Below, piece after piece: positions 37,152 through 51,018 of a DNA stretch of 64,000 nucleotides. Made by a program: the position numbers and the translations under genes. Position 1 is the first letter of the stretch; every line of letters begins with the position of its first letter. The stretch spans positions 4,291,501 through 4,355,500 of the forward strand of contig JARFXM010000011.1 of assembly GCA_029532625.1 (NCBI GenBank), written 5' to 3'. The notes under the pieces were generated by a model. The model saw nothing but the letters and a program-made list of their open reading frames with translations. It was not told the DNA's origin and searched no databases. The DNA comes from Lomentospora prolificans. Taxonomy: Eukaryota > Ascomycota > Sordariomycetes > Microascales > Microascaceae.

Positions 37152-40100
37152 AAGCTGGCGAGATCGACCAGCCTCAGGGATAACGGAGTGGAACGAGTGC
37201 GGGGAAGGGAGAGGGGCACTTCATAGGGTCAGCGGAAGAGCGCGAGGGCTGGTTGACGCTAGTGTGGGTGGTGTACCTTGGCTTTCTATTGTTTTGGCTT
37301 GATTCGAACAGAAAGCTGGAAGCATACTTCGTAGAGCTCTATCTCGCCGTGTTCAATTTTGCCAGCCTTGCAACCATTCCAGTGAAGATGGTTGCTAGAA
37401 AACGCGTGAAGTACACGGGTCATTGAGACGGTCCAAGTAGGCCCCCGGGACAAGCACAAACAAGGATCAATTTAATGTATCGTGCGGCGGCCACTCCCTA
37501 GGCTAAGATTTGCAAGGCAGCTACGGATACTTCTGAAGGATCGCCAGAGCGTAGTGGAGGCGACAATGAGCTGTACTGGCATGACATAATGTCCAATATT
37601 GCAGGAAGGTGACGGCGACTAGGAGAAACCAAGTCTCCGATGGCGGCGCCTCTTACCAGTGAGGACTTTCCACTTGCCAGCGGCTGCCCCGTCCACAGGC
37701 AGGACATCGTTGAAAGAAAGTCACAAAGCGCGCACCGGGGGCAATCGAGTCAGGACATAGTACAAGAAGTTACAGCAAAAACCGAGCCGATTCCTACTCG
37801 TAAGTACGTTGTACCTCGGTGCTGAGAAGATTGCGTAATCAGGCGGGCCGCGGCATCCACCGTTGTAGCGGCGAAAGCTACATCGAAGTAGATATCCGAA
37901 TGGGTCCAGTGGAAGAAGACGCTCGGGTCAGGGTTACGAGGGGAAAACATCAATAACGCACAAGACCCGTCATCTCATGTCAAATACCCTCTGACTCGAG
38001 ATAATTCTACTCCACCCAAAGGCACGACAAGCAAGAGAGAGACCAATATCTAGATGAGGGGTTCCGGCCATCATTGTATTACGGAATCACTATTTCTAGT
38101 AATGTATAGCCTGTTTAGGGGGCCGTAGGTTGGACTGATTTATTGCCCGAGTCTGCAGGGATGGTTTGGATGCGGATATGTCGCGCAGAGAAGTGGAGGC
38201 AATTAGCACGAAAGCGCTGCAGGAATCGTGCGAGGCCAGGCACGACGCCCAGGGTCTACGGAACTTGGGGGTTGATAAGCTCACGAACAGGGATCATCAG
38301 TCTGATACTCTAAGGTAAAGAGCGATGGTATATGCAAGAGATGGGCAAGGCAGTCCTCGAAATTGGAATATAGAGATACGATTCATAGATGTAAGGAATG
38401 GTCATATATTTACGTCCAGGCCAACCCATCAAGGTCGTAGCTAATCCTTGCTTATTGGAAGGGATTTAACAAAATAAGACGCGCTTGAAAAAAAAAAGTT
38501 GATGGCACCAAGCCGATCTATCCGCCGGCGGTCCAGGTTTCTCACGGGAGCACGCTGTCCTAACCCTATCATCGTGTCAGGACGAGGACGGAAATGTATG
38601 CGAGGGGCTAAAAGAACTTTGGCAGTTAGCCTTGTTCGATGTCGGCTACACAACATGTCGGCTAGAAATAGTAAACGCTACTCTTCCTTGACGCTAACGG
38701 GATCGAGGGACGATCAAGCGTGATGAGCATGGGTGATGAAGGAACCCTGGGCGGCCGCATTGTAAGATATACGGACATGTACGTACTGCGTGGGGCACTG
38801 ACCACGGACAGCAAAGGTAGGCAGAGACTGGTATTATTTCAATCGAAAAAGACCTGTACCGTGACGCGGGGTGGTGTACACACCAGTACCGTTCCTGGTT
38901 GAGCCAAGGCTGTGATTGTGAAGCTTTGTGCAACTCGTGAAGCTGGCTAGTATGGCATGGGTGAGCTTGCTTGTATATGACCCCTTCGAACTTCAACACC
39001 TTCTGGTGCCACTAACAAGCTCATCTCATTGATACGAGCCCACCCAGCCTATTCCCTCCCGCAACGGCCTTTCGATTCTCATGCCTACGTGTTCCTTTCG
39101 CTTCGCGAAATCAGGACCTAGAGCCACGCCCAGTTCCATTTTCAAGATGTGAGAGGTCGCAGGAACACCCACAGTAGCACCTGGTCAGGATATTCCTCCG
39201 GGCTAATGTTACTTTGGCCCTGAGCTAACAAGCTGCTTCGCTAACACTGCCCACAGACCCACGAGCTAATGCACCATCTACCTTGCGACCACTCGCACAA
39301 GTACGGAGCAAAGGCGCGGACAGAATGGTACATTTTCAGTGTCGCAGCACATGCTGCTTTCCATGCTCCAGATGCCTATCCTCCACCACGACAACCTCCC
39401 CGTGCTTGATGATGTTATCTTGCCGAATTGGCGTCTGAACTTGGAGTCGCAGATGACGGAGGAGGGGCAACTATGCACTCCAATCCCATGCATAAAATCT
39501 AGGAATGGATGTCGTGAAATTTGAGCGTGTCTCGTTGGGAAAGGCCAGCGGGGTGGTGTGCTATTGTGGAGGACGAGAAAATCGAGGACCGGCGCGCTTA
39601 GCCTCTTCCTCTCGGACCTGCGTCTGCACGATGCACAAAGTGGTTATCATCGTATCATATGCTTTTACGGATTGTGTGGTAAGATGACACTGAATTCTCC
39701 ACGGTATGGGAGGTGGGGCGGACGCATTGGTCAGCCGTCCGATGAGATTTATGCAGTGTTCCCCTTTTCCCCATGCCAGATTTGATCTATCTATCCGTGT
39801 TTTCCTTGCTTCAAGACCGCACCTGAGGCCTGTCCCAAGCCACAGCAAGTATTCCCCCCTTACGGAGAGGAATGATACTTGCTCCCAAGTGGATTTTGGG
39901 GCCGGAGAGCATCCACGAGTGTACGAAGTAGAAGGAGTAACGGAGGTGGTCCTGGAGTGATGTGAGTGCTCATATGTAGAACGGCGGCTGCGGTCTGGTT
40001 GAGCGAACTCCAGGCCGAGGAGGCGCAAGTGTGCGGTACATGACTGTACTTCGGGCAGCTCTATTGCTGTTTTGTGCGGGGTACCTCGGGGCCATGTACC

Positions 40101-43100
40101 ACTATCTGTTGCGATTATGGTGGAAATGGAGATGAGACTTAACATAGAGGATTTCTTTCCCAAGTAATCCTAGCCCAACCAAGTAGTTCGTGGTCTAAGA
40201 TGAAACGGCAATGACTCTCTCCTCGGGGGAGACGCAGAATGCCTGATCTGCTCGGCGGGCTCGCTGCAGCTGGTTATTTAATTTCGCAGCGACATCCCGG
40301 CCTCCTCAGGGAAGACAGCTCCTCTTAAGCCGACCACCCCAAAAGAGCCGACAGCACATGGCCGAGGCCGTGCGTCCTTCGGTCTCTCTCTTCTCTTTTC
40401 TTGATTTCCCCATTACCGTTTCGACCCGGATTCTGCGATGGGAGTTTCTCTCTCCTTGCCACCTTGGCTGGCCGTCACACTAACCCGTATCGAGAAGCTG
40501 CCTAAAGATTAGGGATTGGATACCCTGTGGAAATTTTATTATGCTCGTCGTAGTATGGGTATTCTCCGTCCGTAGCACACATCCCTAGGATGGCACTGAC
40601 GGTAACCCACATGAACGGATGGTCATAACTCTTGCCACGCTCTTGCTGACATCCAGCCAGCAGTGACCGAGACCCGACCGTCGGTGAATGAACGGTCTAT
40701 CAGGGTGACCACCCGAGCAAATTTCGGCGTCCGGCCCAAGGCCTGTTATGGGATAAACGGTTGTGGTAGGTCGGCACTACAGGTAACAATGCGATGTTCG
40801 GTCCGTTTGACGCAATGGCCCGGGTACCTTTCTTCCCTCCTTCCACAGGGCTCTAAACCTGGTGTGCAGTGAGCAAGATGGTGCTTTTTACTCACTTGTC
40901 ATATTTTTCGGGATCCGTTTCTCTCCGTCCGCGCGGGTTCGCTTGTTAGGCTGCCTTCACACTTGATGGAGTCGCTTTGTTCTCCCTCATAAATGCCGCG
41001 TAATGTCCACCTAGCGGCCCTGCAACGCAGCAGGAACATGATATGTGTGGCTGGCATGTGGGGGAAGCCGTGACCTGCAAAGAGTCTTCGGACCCCCTCT
41101 GAAGGAGCCATTGATCAATATCGCATACAAGTCGAGGCTAGAATTAAGCATTACGTATTACAGCGTACACTTCTGCGCTGATTGACACGGAGCCTACCAA
41201 GATTTCTCCCTTAGCCCCTCACCATGCGTGGACTGCTCTAAATCTATAGAGGACTTGCACCGGTCACAAGCTCCAGCTATAAGCTTGGGGCTTTATAATG
41301 TGACATGATTCACCTGCAATGTCCCTATATAGAGATAGCGACGAGTATTCGAGGTTCGGGAGACGAGAATAATGATGTGGGAAGACAGGCCTGAAATCGG
41401 GTTAAACAACGTGCTCCGACCAGCAAATACGAGCTCTCCCTTAGAGGTTATTTGATGCTGCTCAATGCGCGCTCTTCCCTTCCCACCCGAAATGAAAACT
41501 GACAAGTCTTAAAATAGAGTGCAAAAGGCTCAAGTTAGAGAGCTGGCGATCTGCAGGGAAACAATCACCGAATGCAGATAGGTCTAAATTGAGAACATGA
41601 AGTAAAATAAGGAAACCGGAAGATACGATGACTGAAGCAAATCCGTAGTCGCGCTCTCTCCAATGGTCCGCGACGACAGTTGAGGCTTGGCTTGGCTTCT
41701 CAAGCAAGATTTGATACCCGTCCGTTGACACCCCTCCCACCCACCCCACCGGTCTTTTAGAAGTAGTGGGTGAGATGTGCATATGCCGCAAGCAGAGACG
41801 GCATATTTCACCTATCAAAGACCGAACCTTGGAAGGCTTTCTCCTCCCCGCAGGGAATCCTCGCGCGAGCTAAAAGCGAGTTGTTGACCTTTCAGCTTTT
41901 AGGGAGTGGGGACCGGCGGTCCCTGTCACTAAAATGCCAGAAGCACGTCGTTTCTCATTTTATGTCCGCATTTATGGGTGGGATGGAGAAGAAAAAAAGT
42001 GCCTTACAAGAAATAGAACATCAACGATAGACGGGATCGATCTATTAGCCCAGCTCCACGTCTGCCACGCAGGAGTCCCCACGCAGCTTGCATTTCAAAG
42101 AACCATATGGAGCGAAAATTGCTCTCAGTATATCGGAGAGGATAATGCAGAGTGGGCCGCATCGGTGCAATTGCGAACGAAAAGCCGCGTTTCTCATCTG
42201 GTCTGCTTATCCAAGGCTCCTTTCTGTCGCCGACCCCGCGCGGGCATGTTTATGCCACTGTGAGGCTCCCGGGTTGGCAAGCCCCCATTTCTCAGGAAAG
42301 CGTTGCACGAGTGCAGCCTACTCCTGGGACATCACTGCTTGACGGAGGGCCGAGAACAAGATAGAAGCAAATCCACAAGTAGGTTTCGTAAGGGGAGGGG
42401 CGAGCTCATTATCCATGTTTACGGTTTGTGCTTAGGTTGTGCGAAATTCAGCCTGTTTCCCAAGGAGATTCCTCGGCAGCCAACCTTCTTGAGAGGTATA
42501 CGATCTAGCAATCTATCGTGAGATCTATATCATGGGTTTAATCTAGTAGTATACTAATGACAAGCGTAGGTAGGCATGTGTAAGTCACTTCCCATGGCTG
42601 TTTGCACAAACCAGGTTTTGTATAGCTGCCTGCTCAAGGAAGGAGGGTTGCCCCATGGGCGCCTTCTGTTCGCCAACGGTGAACCAGAGCGCGCTCCGTA
42701 CGAAGCAACCCTTTGCCTAGGCACACCATCCAGGGTTGATGTATTCGATAACCTGCAGAGAAACAGTTATAGCGTACGTTGCGGTTTTCACTCACTACCG
42801 TCCGGGAAGCAGGTAAATATTGCAGAGTATGCATGTGCGCGCATGTGTGTGTAGGCTTGCGATGCGAGAAGACCTGGCCCCATCGAGAAAACGGAATGAG
42901 CCAACAGTCAGGACCTCGGGCCTGAGGTTGCTACTGCTACTCTGAAGAGTACAACCACAGTACTTTGCCAATACCTCGACAATTATGATGGCATGAAGAG
43001 GCGCTGAGGGTGTTATTTTTGACAGATTTGACTAGGCCGAGCCAAGAATGACGCTAACTCAACCAAGATATGGTCGATGCTGGATCAGGACCCTACTGTA

Positions 43101-44007
43101 TTCGACATCACCCGCACAGCCTTTCTGCTACGACCGTACCACTTGCCGCCCCTTGCTAAACTACTGGATATTATTACTTGGATGTATATACGATTTTGAC
43201 CCTCTATTCCCCCAAAGGCAATCACGGCTAAGTGAGGGCGTGGAGTTGAATCCGGGGTGCCAGTCTAGGACGAATCTCGCCTGCTTCGCTCTGATCCCTG
43301 CCCGGCCTTACTCCTCCGTACTACTTCGTACACTCCATGCCCCATGCTTGCGCTCGTGCTGGCTCATGCTTGCTGATTGTTTTCCTGGAGGCCCTCTTGT
43401 ACCCCGTCTCTCCGTTCATGATGTGTGGTCGAGACCCTGGTGAATCAGATATAATATTGGAGAAGGGCCACAAGCGGAGAAGGGTAAGGGAACAACTAGG
43501 GTGTGAACCTTCGTACCTCCCCCCCCCAATTTACCCCTCTTGCAACGGGAAAGCACAGACACTCGAAGCGGAGACGGCCTAGCTTTGCTCCCGTGATGGG
43601 GTTTAGTACAAGATCGTCGAGCAGATGGAGGAGAGTGAGGAGGATATTATGACGTGGGGCCTCAGGTCCTGGCCATCTCTTGCCGTTCTTTTCGCCACCA
43701 GCTGAGAAGCCGAAGGAAAAGTGCTCGTGATAAGACGGAGCGTTAAGCGATAGCAGATTATTGATTTGAGATCTCGCCATCAACTCTGACACTGGCGCGC
43801 GGAACCCCTTCACCAAGTTTAGATGCCTCGAAGACTAATGTTCTCTTCATCCCCACATCTACAAACAGGCAAGACTAGGACTAGTGGGCAAACTCAAATG
43901 TTTTCCTCTCATGTTAACTGTGGTGCAACTGCACAGTCCAATGTTTCTATACTCTTTTTGTGCCGACACACATGCACATCCACCCATCACCAAAGACACA
44001 TTTCCGG

Positions 44008-44021
44008 ATATATATATATAA
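44008..44021. repeat. AT dinucleotide run
   Basis: Seven uninterrupted AT/TA units in non-coding DNA. Confidence 0.8.
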
Positions 44022-46432
44022 GCCTGTCAATGCGAGAGGGAGAAACAGAGCGGGTGGGGACCAAGGGCAGAACAGGTTCGTTCCCATTCCACCAAAGCAG
44101 AGTTTACAGATACTCTATAGGTCAGTATTATCTCTAGCCAACCCCGTCTCGATGGTTTTGCTTTATCCACATAGGAGACAGGATATCCCGTTTACTAGCG
44201 TGGAAACAGTAGTCGGTAGTAATACAATGATTAGGGGATAGACTATATGACAATAATGAACCATAGAGAGGAAAAAGGAATAAAAGGTCCTTGTGTTCAA
44301 AGAATATGCATGCATATAGCCAAGCCTTATCTAGCCTTAACTCTTCCTTATCCTTAATACCTTCCTCTATGCATTTCCATTATAGTGCTATGACTCTCGC
44401 ACGTTTCCTAATTAGTCTCCTGCATTGCTTCCTCTCCATCAACACCTCCCTTCTCTAAGCAGTGCCTATACAAAGAGACAGGTTGTGAGTTATAGCGATG
44501 AAGAGAATAGGGCCCTTATATTAAGGGGATATTCATGCTTCTGCTCATAACGACTGCGTACCTATCTCGGTAAATCTGGTATGTGCCCAATAGCAGAGAA
44601 AGACTGAGATAGACACATAAAACATTCAAGATATACTTGTGTCAGGGTTGGTCCTGGCCGTCGTTGTAGGACCCTATCCCCGATATAGTACAGGAGAGAG
44701 GGTGGCATTGGAAGCAGGTAGAGGCCCTTTTGACCCACGAGTCCGAGTCGCTAGGTTGGCCTGGTCCTCGCCCCTTCCATTTCGTACATGATGCAGGATT
44801 ACTTGCAGCGCCTACTGCTTCTTCTTCCCAACACCTTCCCCATATGTCCTTTTTGGGGTTAGATGTGGGTAGAAACAAAAAAAAACGAAAATGGTTATGT
44901 CACCTCCCACGTCTTCGTCCATCTGGCTATTCCCCCCCTTCCCCACTCCCCACTCCTCATCCCATTCGCAACATCGCCGATGGCGTCGTTGAGATGCGGG
45001 CAAGCAAATTATGTTGCCCCCATCATACATCCTCCGCAGCCCGTTTGGGAAGGCGGGTCCCATGCACATCGAGAAGAATGGAAGATGCAGCACGGATTCC
45101 ATTGGAGAAGCGAAAGTATTGTTCCTTGACTTGACACCCCTCGGGAGGCGAAGCAAAGAATGTGGAGAGAGAAGGACATAATATTCTTCTCGTCCCCTCT
45201 GCTCCTCCATTCCCCTACTCGTTTCCTCGCAGCTCGGGGTGACTTCAGCGGCGTTGAAGGTGGACCACCATTTCCCCTACCCCTCGCTCTGTTTGGGGTT
45301 GAGAAAAGTGTGAGTGGGTGCCATTTCGGCGGAACCATTCTCTTGGGCCGGAGTGGGAGGCATAGATGTGAGGACAAAACCGTGGGATGCTGTGGCTTTG
45401 GCGAAGCAAAGGCCATGCAGGTCGTGTGCCTCGGCGGGATGGCAAAAGGAGAGGGAGGGGCGTAGGAGGTCTCGCTTGCGTACAACAGATCCCAGAAGAT
45501 GTCATGTCGGCCGTCTTTTAGGGAAAGGGAGAGAGAGAGAGCAAGAAATAGAGAGTCAGGTAGGCCTGAACGGAAGAAGCGAAGAAAACGAGGTCGATCG
45601 TGGAGTACTGTTTCGATTCTGAGTCCCGTGTCATTTCTAAGGCGTGTAATACGGTGATATCCTTGGTCATGCAGTCCAATTAACCCACTAGTTGCACGAA
45701 CACGAAGACCAAGCTCACTTTGTGCGCATTTCCATTAGAAATGAAAAAGTTGCTCCCAGTTCCCATTAGCACTCAATCTCAGGGTTTCGGGACCGAGGTG
45801 GTGAGCAAGTTTAGATCTCGATCCCCTCGACGAAGCCGTTTAAGCTGTTCGCCGGTTGTTAAGCTGCCGGCAGGCACACCCTTCTCGTTTCCTTCTCTCG
45901 TCCCACTGCTACCATCGTCACAGCTCCGATCTGGAACCGGGGGGCCACACTCTGTTTTGACCATTTCCCCCCTCGGTCATGATTCTTTACCCTCGCAGCC
46001 CCGTTTGAGGGATGTTTCCGCATTGAAGAATACAAGAGGCAAAACGAACGTGGAAGAGAAGGGACGAAGACGGAAATGAGATCCGTCCATGTAGGTTCCA
46101 AGAGGTAGTATACCCAGAGATACGTCCCTTAGATTGATCCATGGATGTTCCTTCTCGTCTAGCCTTCTTTTTGGCCCCGATGCCTCGCCGAGTCAGCGAA
46201 CACGATGGCATAGGCTCTCCCAGGTCTAGATGATATCCATGTCGGTGACGGATACCGTAGGGTGGTGGCGAGGAGAAACTGCCGAGCGTGTTGCCCCATG
46301 GCAAGGAATGCACCTCGACCTCCGCGGCCGCGGTTTCCCCATCCGTCTAAATCTCTCTGGCGCAGTGGCGAGGCTAATGGAGCAATGTCCCGAGAGAGAA
46401 ACCCGTCCGACCTGCATCGAAAGAACAACGCC

Positions 46433-46448
46433 GGGGGGGGGGGGGGGG
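46433..46448. repeat. G16 homopolymer
   Basis: Sixteen consecutive G, the longest homopolymer noticed in the window. Such runs can form quadruplexes and are error-prone in sequencing. Confidence 0.85.
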
Positions 46449-47292
46449 AACGGACATGCGAAGCGTGGTCAGTGCCGAGCGGTAGGCAGGCGTTCGTGAT
46501 CTGCAATTGGGGGTTTCCAAGCATGGTAGAGATGACATCAATCTACACGACTCTCTCCTTAGCTCGAATCCCCACGGGCCTTCGCGTTCTTTGACATCCC
46601 ACAGGAGGGACCTTCGAGAAAGAACATCCAAGGAAGCATTGCCCCACGTTGCTTGGCGATCGAGGACGTGCAGCTTTGCAGTTGAGGCGGTTGTTCGCTT
46701 CTTTTTCCGCCTTTATTACCCACACGCCCGTGATTCCCTCCCATTCTTTTGGTCTCGTTAATTACCATATCGTTCTGCTGCTCCGCTCCCTCGCCTGCGT
46801 GGGAAGCGTTAATCTATGCCACCGAGGAAGGTGTTCCGGGGTAGGATTGCATGTGAAGGAGGCAGATAAAATGATAAGACGGGCGTTTAGGCATGGAGCC
46901 ATGGGTGGAGAGGTGTACACATCAAGGCAGGCCAAGGGGCTACCAAAGATTTCGGGGCCCGAAGTAACTTTGGGGTCGTGTCGGTGTCGTGCGTGGAAGT
47001 GACGATGCTGGTCATTATGGATTAATGCGATAGGGGTTTTTAAAGAAGAAAAATGGAAATATGTTTTGTAAAAGACTTTGGCTTATTTTGACTTTCCTGT
47101 TTGCATCTACCGGGGTATTTGACCAATGCATCCCTATTCCCTTTCCTAGTAAACTCCCGAATCCCAAAATCAAGCCATCAGGACGAGCTCCCACTTCCTC
47201 CAGCATTCTTTTCTCCTGTGCTCTTTCCCCCTGGCCCCTCAAGGCCACAATCATCTTTGCCTCATTTCCTTGCGGGGGAATACTTCCGATTA

Positions 47293-48270
47293 TCAGCAAA
47301 GCCCCGCAACAATTTCCTTTCTCCATTCCTCCACCCTCGAGTGCACAAACTCCAAAATCTCTACTGCCGCCTCATGGGCTTCCATATCCGTGACGTCGAC
47401 TTCAAGACCCTTCGTTCCCTCAAACGCAAAGAGCTTCCTGCCGCGCGTGACATCCTTGGCCGCGCCGACGCTCTCTATCTTGGGACTGCGTCCGCTAAAC
47501 CCTAGTCCGAGCCCGGACCCGCTATACCGCCTCTCGGCGCTCTGCACGCGGCGCATGTTCTCGTCCTCTCGGCACGAGAGGTAGATGGGGATAAAGAGCC
47601 GACCCGCCCTGGCGGCTGTCGACTCGATGGCCTTGGCGGCAGCAACCTCTTCGCTGCCGTTCTCATCGTCGGAGTCATCGATATCCTCGTCATCGAGGTA
47701 GAGGGAGTCGGAGGGTTGAGCTACGTTCTTGACGGCGCAGCTTGTTACGAGGATGGTCTGCATGGCGTTCTCGGGGCGTGAGAAGAGGTCGGCTACGATA
47801 GGTGTTGCGGCTCCGGTTTTGCTATTGCCATTTTCTCGGGATAGTGAGGGGCCAGAGCACCAGGCCATGGAGAAGGGGTCGGCGATTTCGACTTCAGGAG
47901 TGGGGGGTAGCGTCGTCCGGCCGGGGACGCAGAGGTTATCGTGGTGATCGAGGATGAGAGAGCGGTCGACGCCTAAGAGGCGTTGGAGCCATTGTGCTAT
48001 TGTAAGTTTGCCCACGCCGGGGAAGCCATTGATCCACACAAGGGGAGCAGATGGCCTTTGCACTCCATCGGTATAAGGGAGCACCGGAGATGCCGAAGTT
48101 GAGGAAACAGAAGGTGTCGTACTAGCCGAAGAGCAAGGCGAAGGTAAACAACCGCTAGCTCCGGGAGTAGTGCTTGCCCGGCGACGGCATAAGGGAGGTC
48201 GGTAGACGAGGGGTTGGTTGAAAGAGGGATAGCGACGATGCAAACGCGGGGGAGGCGGATGTTGGGTCAT
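47293..48270 (-). CDS. P-loop NTPase, putative kinase-like AAA_33-type protein
   Basis: A single exon of 325 residues from ATG 48270. The first ~70 residues are Ser/Pro/Arg-rich. The P-loop follows in VWINGFPGVGKLTIAQWL (G82 to T90), with the invariant lysine at K88. The usual Ser/Thr right after the lysine is Leu, with Thr one place later. A second strand reads LFIPIYLSCREDENMRRVQS, like the phosphate-side segment of small-molecule kinases, and is followed by ERRYSGSG and, near the end, a GTKGLEVDVTDMEAHEAA segment as in chloramphenicol-phosphotransferase- or gluconokinase-like proteins. An acidic insert (DDEDIDDSDDENGSEE) interrupts the domain. Substrate and pathway are unknown. Similar intronless P-loop proteins occur in filamentous fungi. 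Confidence 0.78.
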   Translation of the reverse strand: MTQHPPPPRLHRRYPSFNQPLVYRPPLCRRRASTTPGASGCLPSPCSSASTTPSVSSTSASPVLPYTDGVQRPSAPLVWINGFPGVGKLTIAQWLQRLLGVDRSLILDHHDNLCVPGRTTLPPTPEVEIADPFSMAWCSGPSLSRENGNSKTGAATPIVADLFSRPENAMQTILVTSCAVKNVAQPSDSLYLDDEDIDDSDDENGSEEVAAAKAIESTAARAGRLFIPIYLSCREDENMRRVQSAERRYSGSGLGLGFSGRSPKIESVGAAKDVTRGRKLFAFEGTKGLEVDVTDMEAHEAAVEILEFVHSRVEEWRKEIVAGLC

Positions 48271-51018
48271 CAGGGCCGGATGTTATTTCCGGGACGAGAC
48301 CGGTAGCCGCGGATATGTTGGTGGGTAGATGTGTATAGGATGCGTCATGAAAATTCTGGAGAAAGCTACCGGCGCTTCTCCGTCTTTTGTGTTTGTGAGA
48401 TCAACTAATTATTGGACTTAGACCCGGGTATGTGACGATATGAGCCTGGCCAGAGGAAAAGCAATAAAGTAGCCAGGTCGAAAGGGAGACAACGGGAAAC
48501 CGAGTAAGAAAGAAGAGCACGGATCGGGAATTTTAAAGACGATGTGACCTTCGGAGCCTGTCAAAAGTGGCAACCTAGGGTGGCCTGGGGGACCGGGGGT
48601 GCGAGGTGGTCCGTCGATGAACAAACAAACAGGTGAGGATATTCAGAGTTTCGGTGGCGCCGGTCAACGGACGCTAGTCAAAGGCCGATCCGGGACCTTT
48701 CTTCGGGCGAGACAAAGGGCAGGACAGGAGTGCCACTGTTGTCGAGACGTTGAAATCGGGATAAGATCAACGATTTAGGAAAGGGAGAGAAGTTTAAAAA
48801 CAAAGGTGTGCTACCCTTGGGAAGGTTCGCTCCTTTCCATATTATATACTTCAAAGGATGTAGCTCATCTACTTGAATCCTTCCCCTCTCATGGGCTGGG
48901 ATTGCATCTAAAATCCCCTATTTTCTCGTGTCACCCAATTGACCGGTCGACGCTAACATTTTAATGGAGGGAAGCACTACTGCGCGCAATCGGGAGCCGG
49001 AGTGGACGGAAACTGGGGATGCTTGATGGAGCAAACCGAACATGCCACCCATGCCGGCTTTGGCCGTTGCTCTAGTTTGCAGCCCTTTTTTCTTTTTCTC
49101 TATTCTCTACTCCACTGGCGCGGATGCTTGCGTACACAAGACTTCTCTTCCCGGAGATGAGGAAGGAATCTGCGTTGCGGAGTCTCTGCTAACGGAAATT
49201 GTTTAGTGTCTCTGGCGAGTTTCACATCTGCCCTCTTCCTTATTCAGGGAGAGTGGAAAGTCTGGGTTGTTTTACACAAACCCACGCAATTGCGCGTCCA
49301 TTTCACACAGGCAAGACTCAAGCAGGAACCTAGTAAATGGGGATTCTCTTGATCAGAATTTCATGTAAACTAGCGGCTGGATCGGCTTGTGCTCGGTGTA
49401 AGCAGCAAATGGTGATCTTTTTGAGTTTGACGCCTTCTTCGCTACTCTCCCCTCTTCAGCTTATCTAGCCTGTCGGTGCCGCCGCTACGCTGGCTAGCGC
49501 TCCTCTTACTGTCTGTTAGGTGCAAGTGTACCGCCTCTTTCACTCAGTCAGCCAATCAAGGTCGGAACCTTGACTGAACTTGCGAAGTCTCAAGTTCGCC
49601 ATCGATGACCATGCCTCTGCTGGATCAGACATGAACCAAGAGCCACATCCATTTTGGCATCCGCGTCTCCTCTCAATGAAGTTCGACTCTCAGCTCAAAA
49701 GAGGTTCCTTTACTTTTCCCTTTATTGGCTTTTAAAAGTGTTTAACTGGTGTGAAGAATTACTCCGATCTCGGGCTGGGGAACCCTGCAGGTGCTGAAGA
49801 AGCATATGCCAGGACGAAGACTGAGACACAATGAAGCCCGTCTCATCTATTGAGGCGCGCCTCCACCTCAACCCCCAAATATACATCCGTTCCAGAATCA
49901 ATTTCTTTTTCCTCCAGCTTATTGTGGATCACGCTGCCGTCTTTTCAGCTCTCTCATACCCTATGCTTACTAGAGTCTCGTGATGGGTCTCATCGATGTG
50001 GGCATTTTGGCCACCAAAGAGTCATAAGATGATGCTTTGCTAATGGGCCCGGTCTAGGTGTGCGTACCCGTAGCTTTGCTTCTGACACACAGTACTGAGA
50101 GGAGACTCCTGCTGGTGGCCATCGTTGGGAGAAGAGGCTTGCGTGTAAAGGTTACACAAGGAGCCTGGTCTGTATCACCCTTGCTACAAGTAGGTATCTG
50201 GATAATTTGCGAGGCAAGCTTGGCAAGGCAAGTTTGCCCGACAGATTCCATGATATCTCACGGCCGCCTCATATCGAGTTACTAGTTAGGGAAACACAAA
50301 CGAGAAAGTTTACCCAAGTGCCAGACGCGCAAGCTCGTTCTAATTCTAATTCATAGAACCACAAAACCTACGATCTGTCTGTGAGAAGTTCCGCCATCAA
50401 CCAGTCCTGGCCACTGCTCTCGGAGCATAACCCCTAGGTTCACATCTCCAAAATCCTCGCCGAGGCAAGGCCGAGTCAGTTTTGTACAAAAGCGCAAGGC
50501 GCAATCCTAGATGGGAGAGATCTCGCGGAATCCCGCCCAACGGAGCCAGAAACAACTATGAAAGAAGCTACAACTGCCAAACTCGCTCGCGTTGATTACT
50601 TTAACTCCATCAACCACAGCCAAAGAGGTTAAAAATGGTAGGTTGTACAAGCAGATTGAAGGACGAGGGTCTTCCCCGGCACCCAACTGCCGGGCTTCCT
50701 AACCAGGTTAAGAGCAGGCTGCGAGTTCTCACGGCGACTGCACATAGATAGGAACAGTTGAATGATAAAAATACAATTGGATCGATAGGCCCCCCAAAGG
50801 AACATTCATCCCAAGAAAGACTAAGAATCAATCGTGGTGAACCTTTAAAACACTCCACCAGTGAAACGGGTTAACGGGGACTGGTGGCCGCACTAAAACG
50901 AAGGGCACCCTCTCTCTTCCCCTCTCTCTTATTTTTTCTAGTTCCGATAGTCACCCTGGTTTCCGTCTCCAGATATCAACCTGTAATCTCGTTGGAATAG
51001 CACCTGCTATTTCAGTTT
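48271..51018. other. Intergenic region between P-loop and BTB-like genes
   Basis: About 2.7 kb. The first few hundred bases are the promoter side of the gene starting at 48270. The rest holds only short open frames (82 codons at most) without motifs. No RNA gene or repeat stands out. Confidence 0.5.

Larger units (their letters stand above)
34920..41000. other. Gene desert downstream of GT2, first part
   Basis: It begins with the GT2 3' region, rich in T and C. No gene is supported. The longest open frame (minus strand, 40163-39561) starts with TTG, carries no motif and is not accepted. A G11 run lies at 37141-37151. Confidence 0.45.
41001..47292. other. Gene desert, second part, before the P-loop gene
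   Basis: No gene is supported. Around 44.6-46.8 kb several frames of 100-158 codons overlap on both strands, but they are low-stop GC-rich composition effects without motifs. Simple repeats include an AT run at 44008-44021 and a G16 run at 46433-46448. The last ~300 bases probably hold the 3' UTR of the gene at 47293. Confidence 0.45.

Noticed and set aside
39561..40163. Minus-strand 200-codon ORF
   Set aside because: It begins with TTG, has no recognisable motif, and could arise by chance in a window this size.
45009..45485. 158-codon minus ORF and several overlapping frames at 44.6-46.8 kb
   Set aside because: Several frames are open at once on both strands, pointing to low stop-codon density from composition, not genes.
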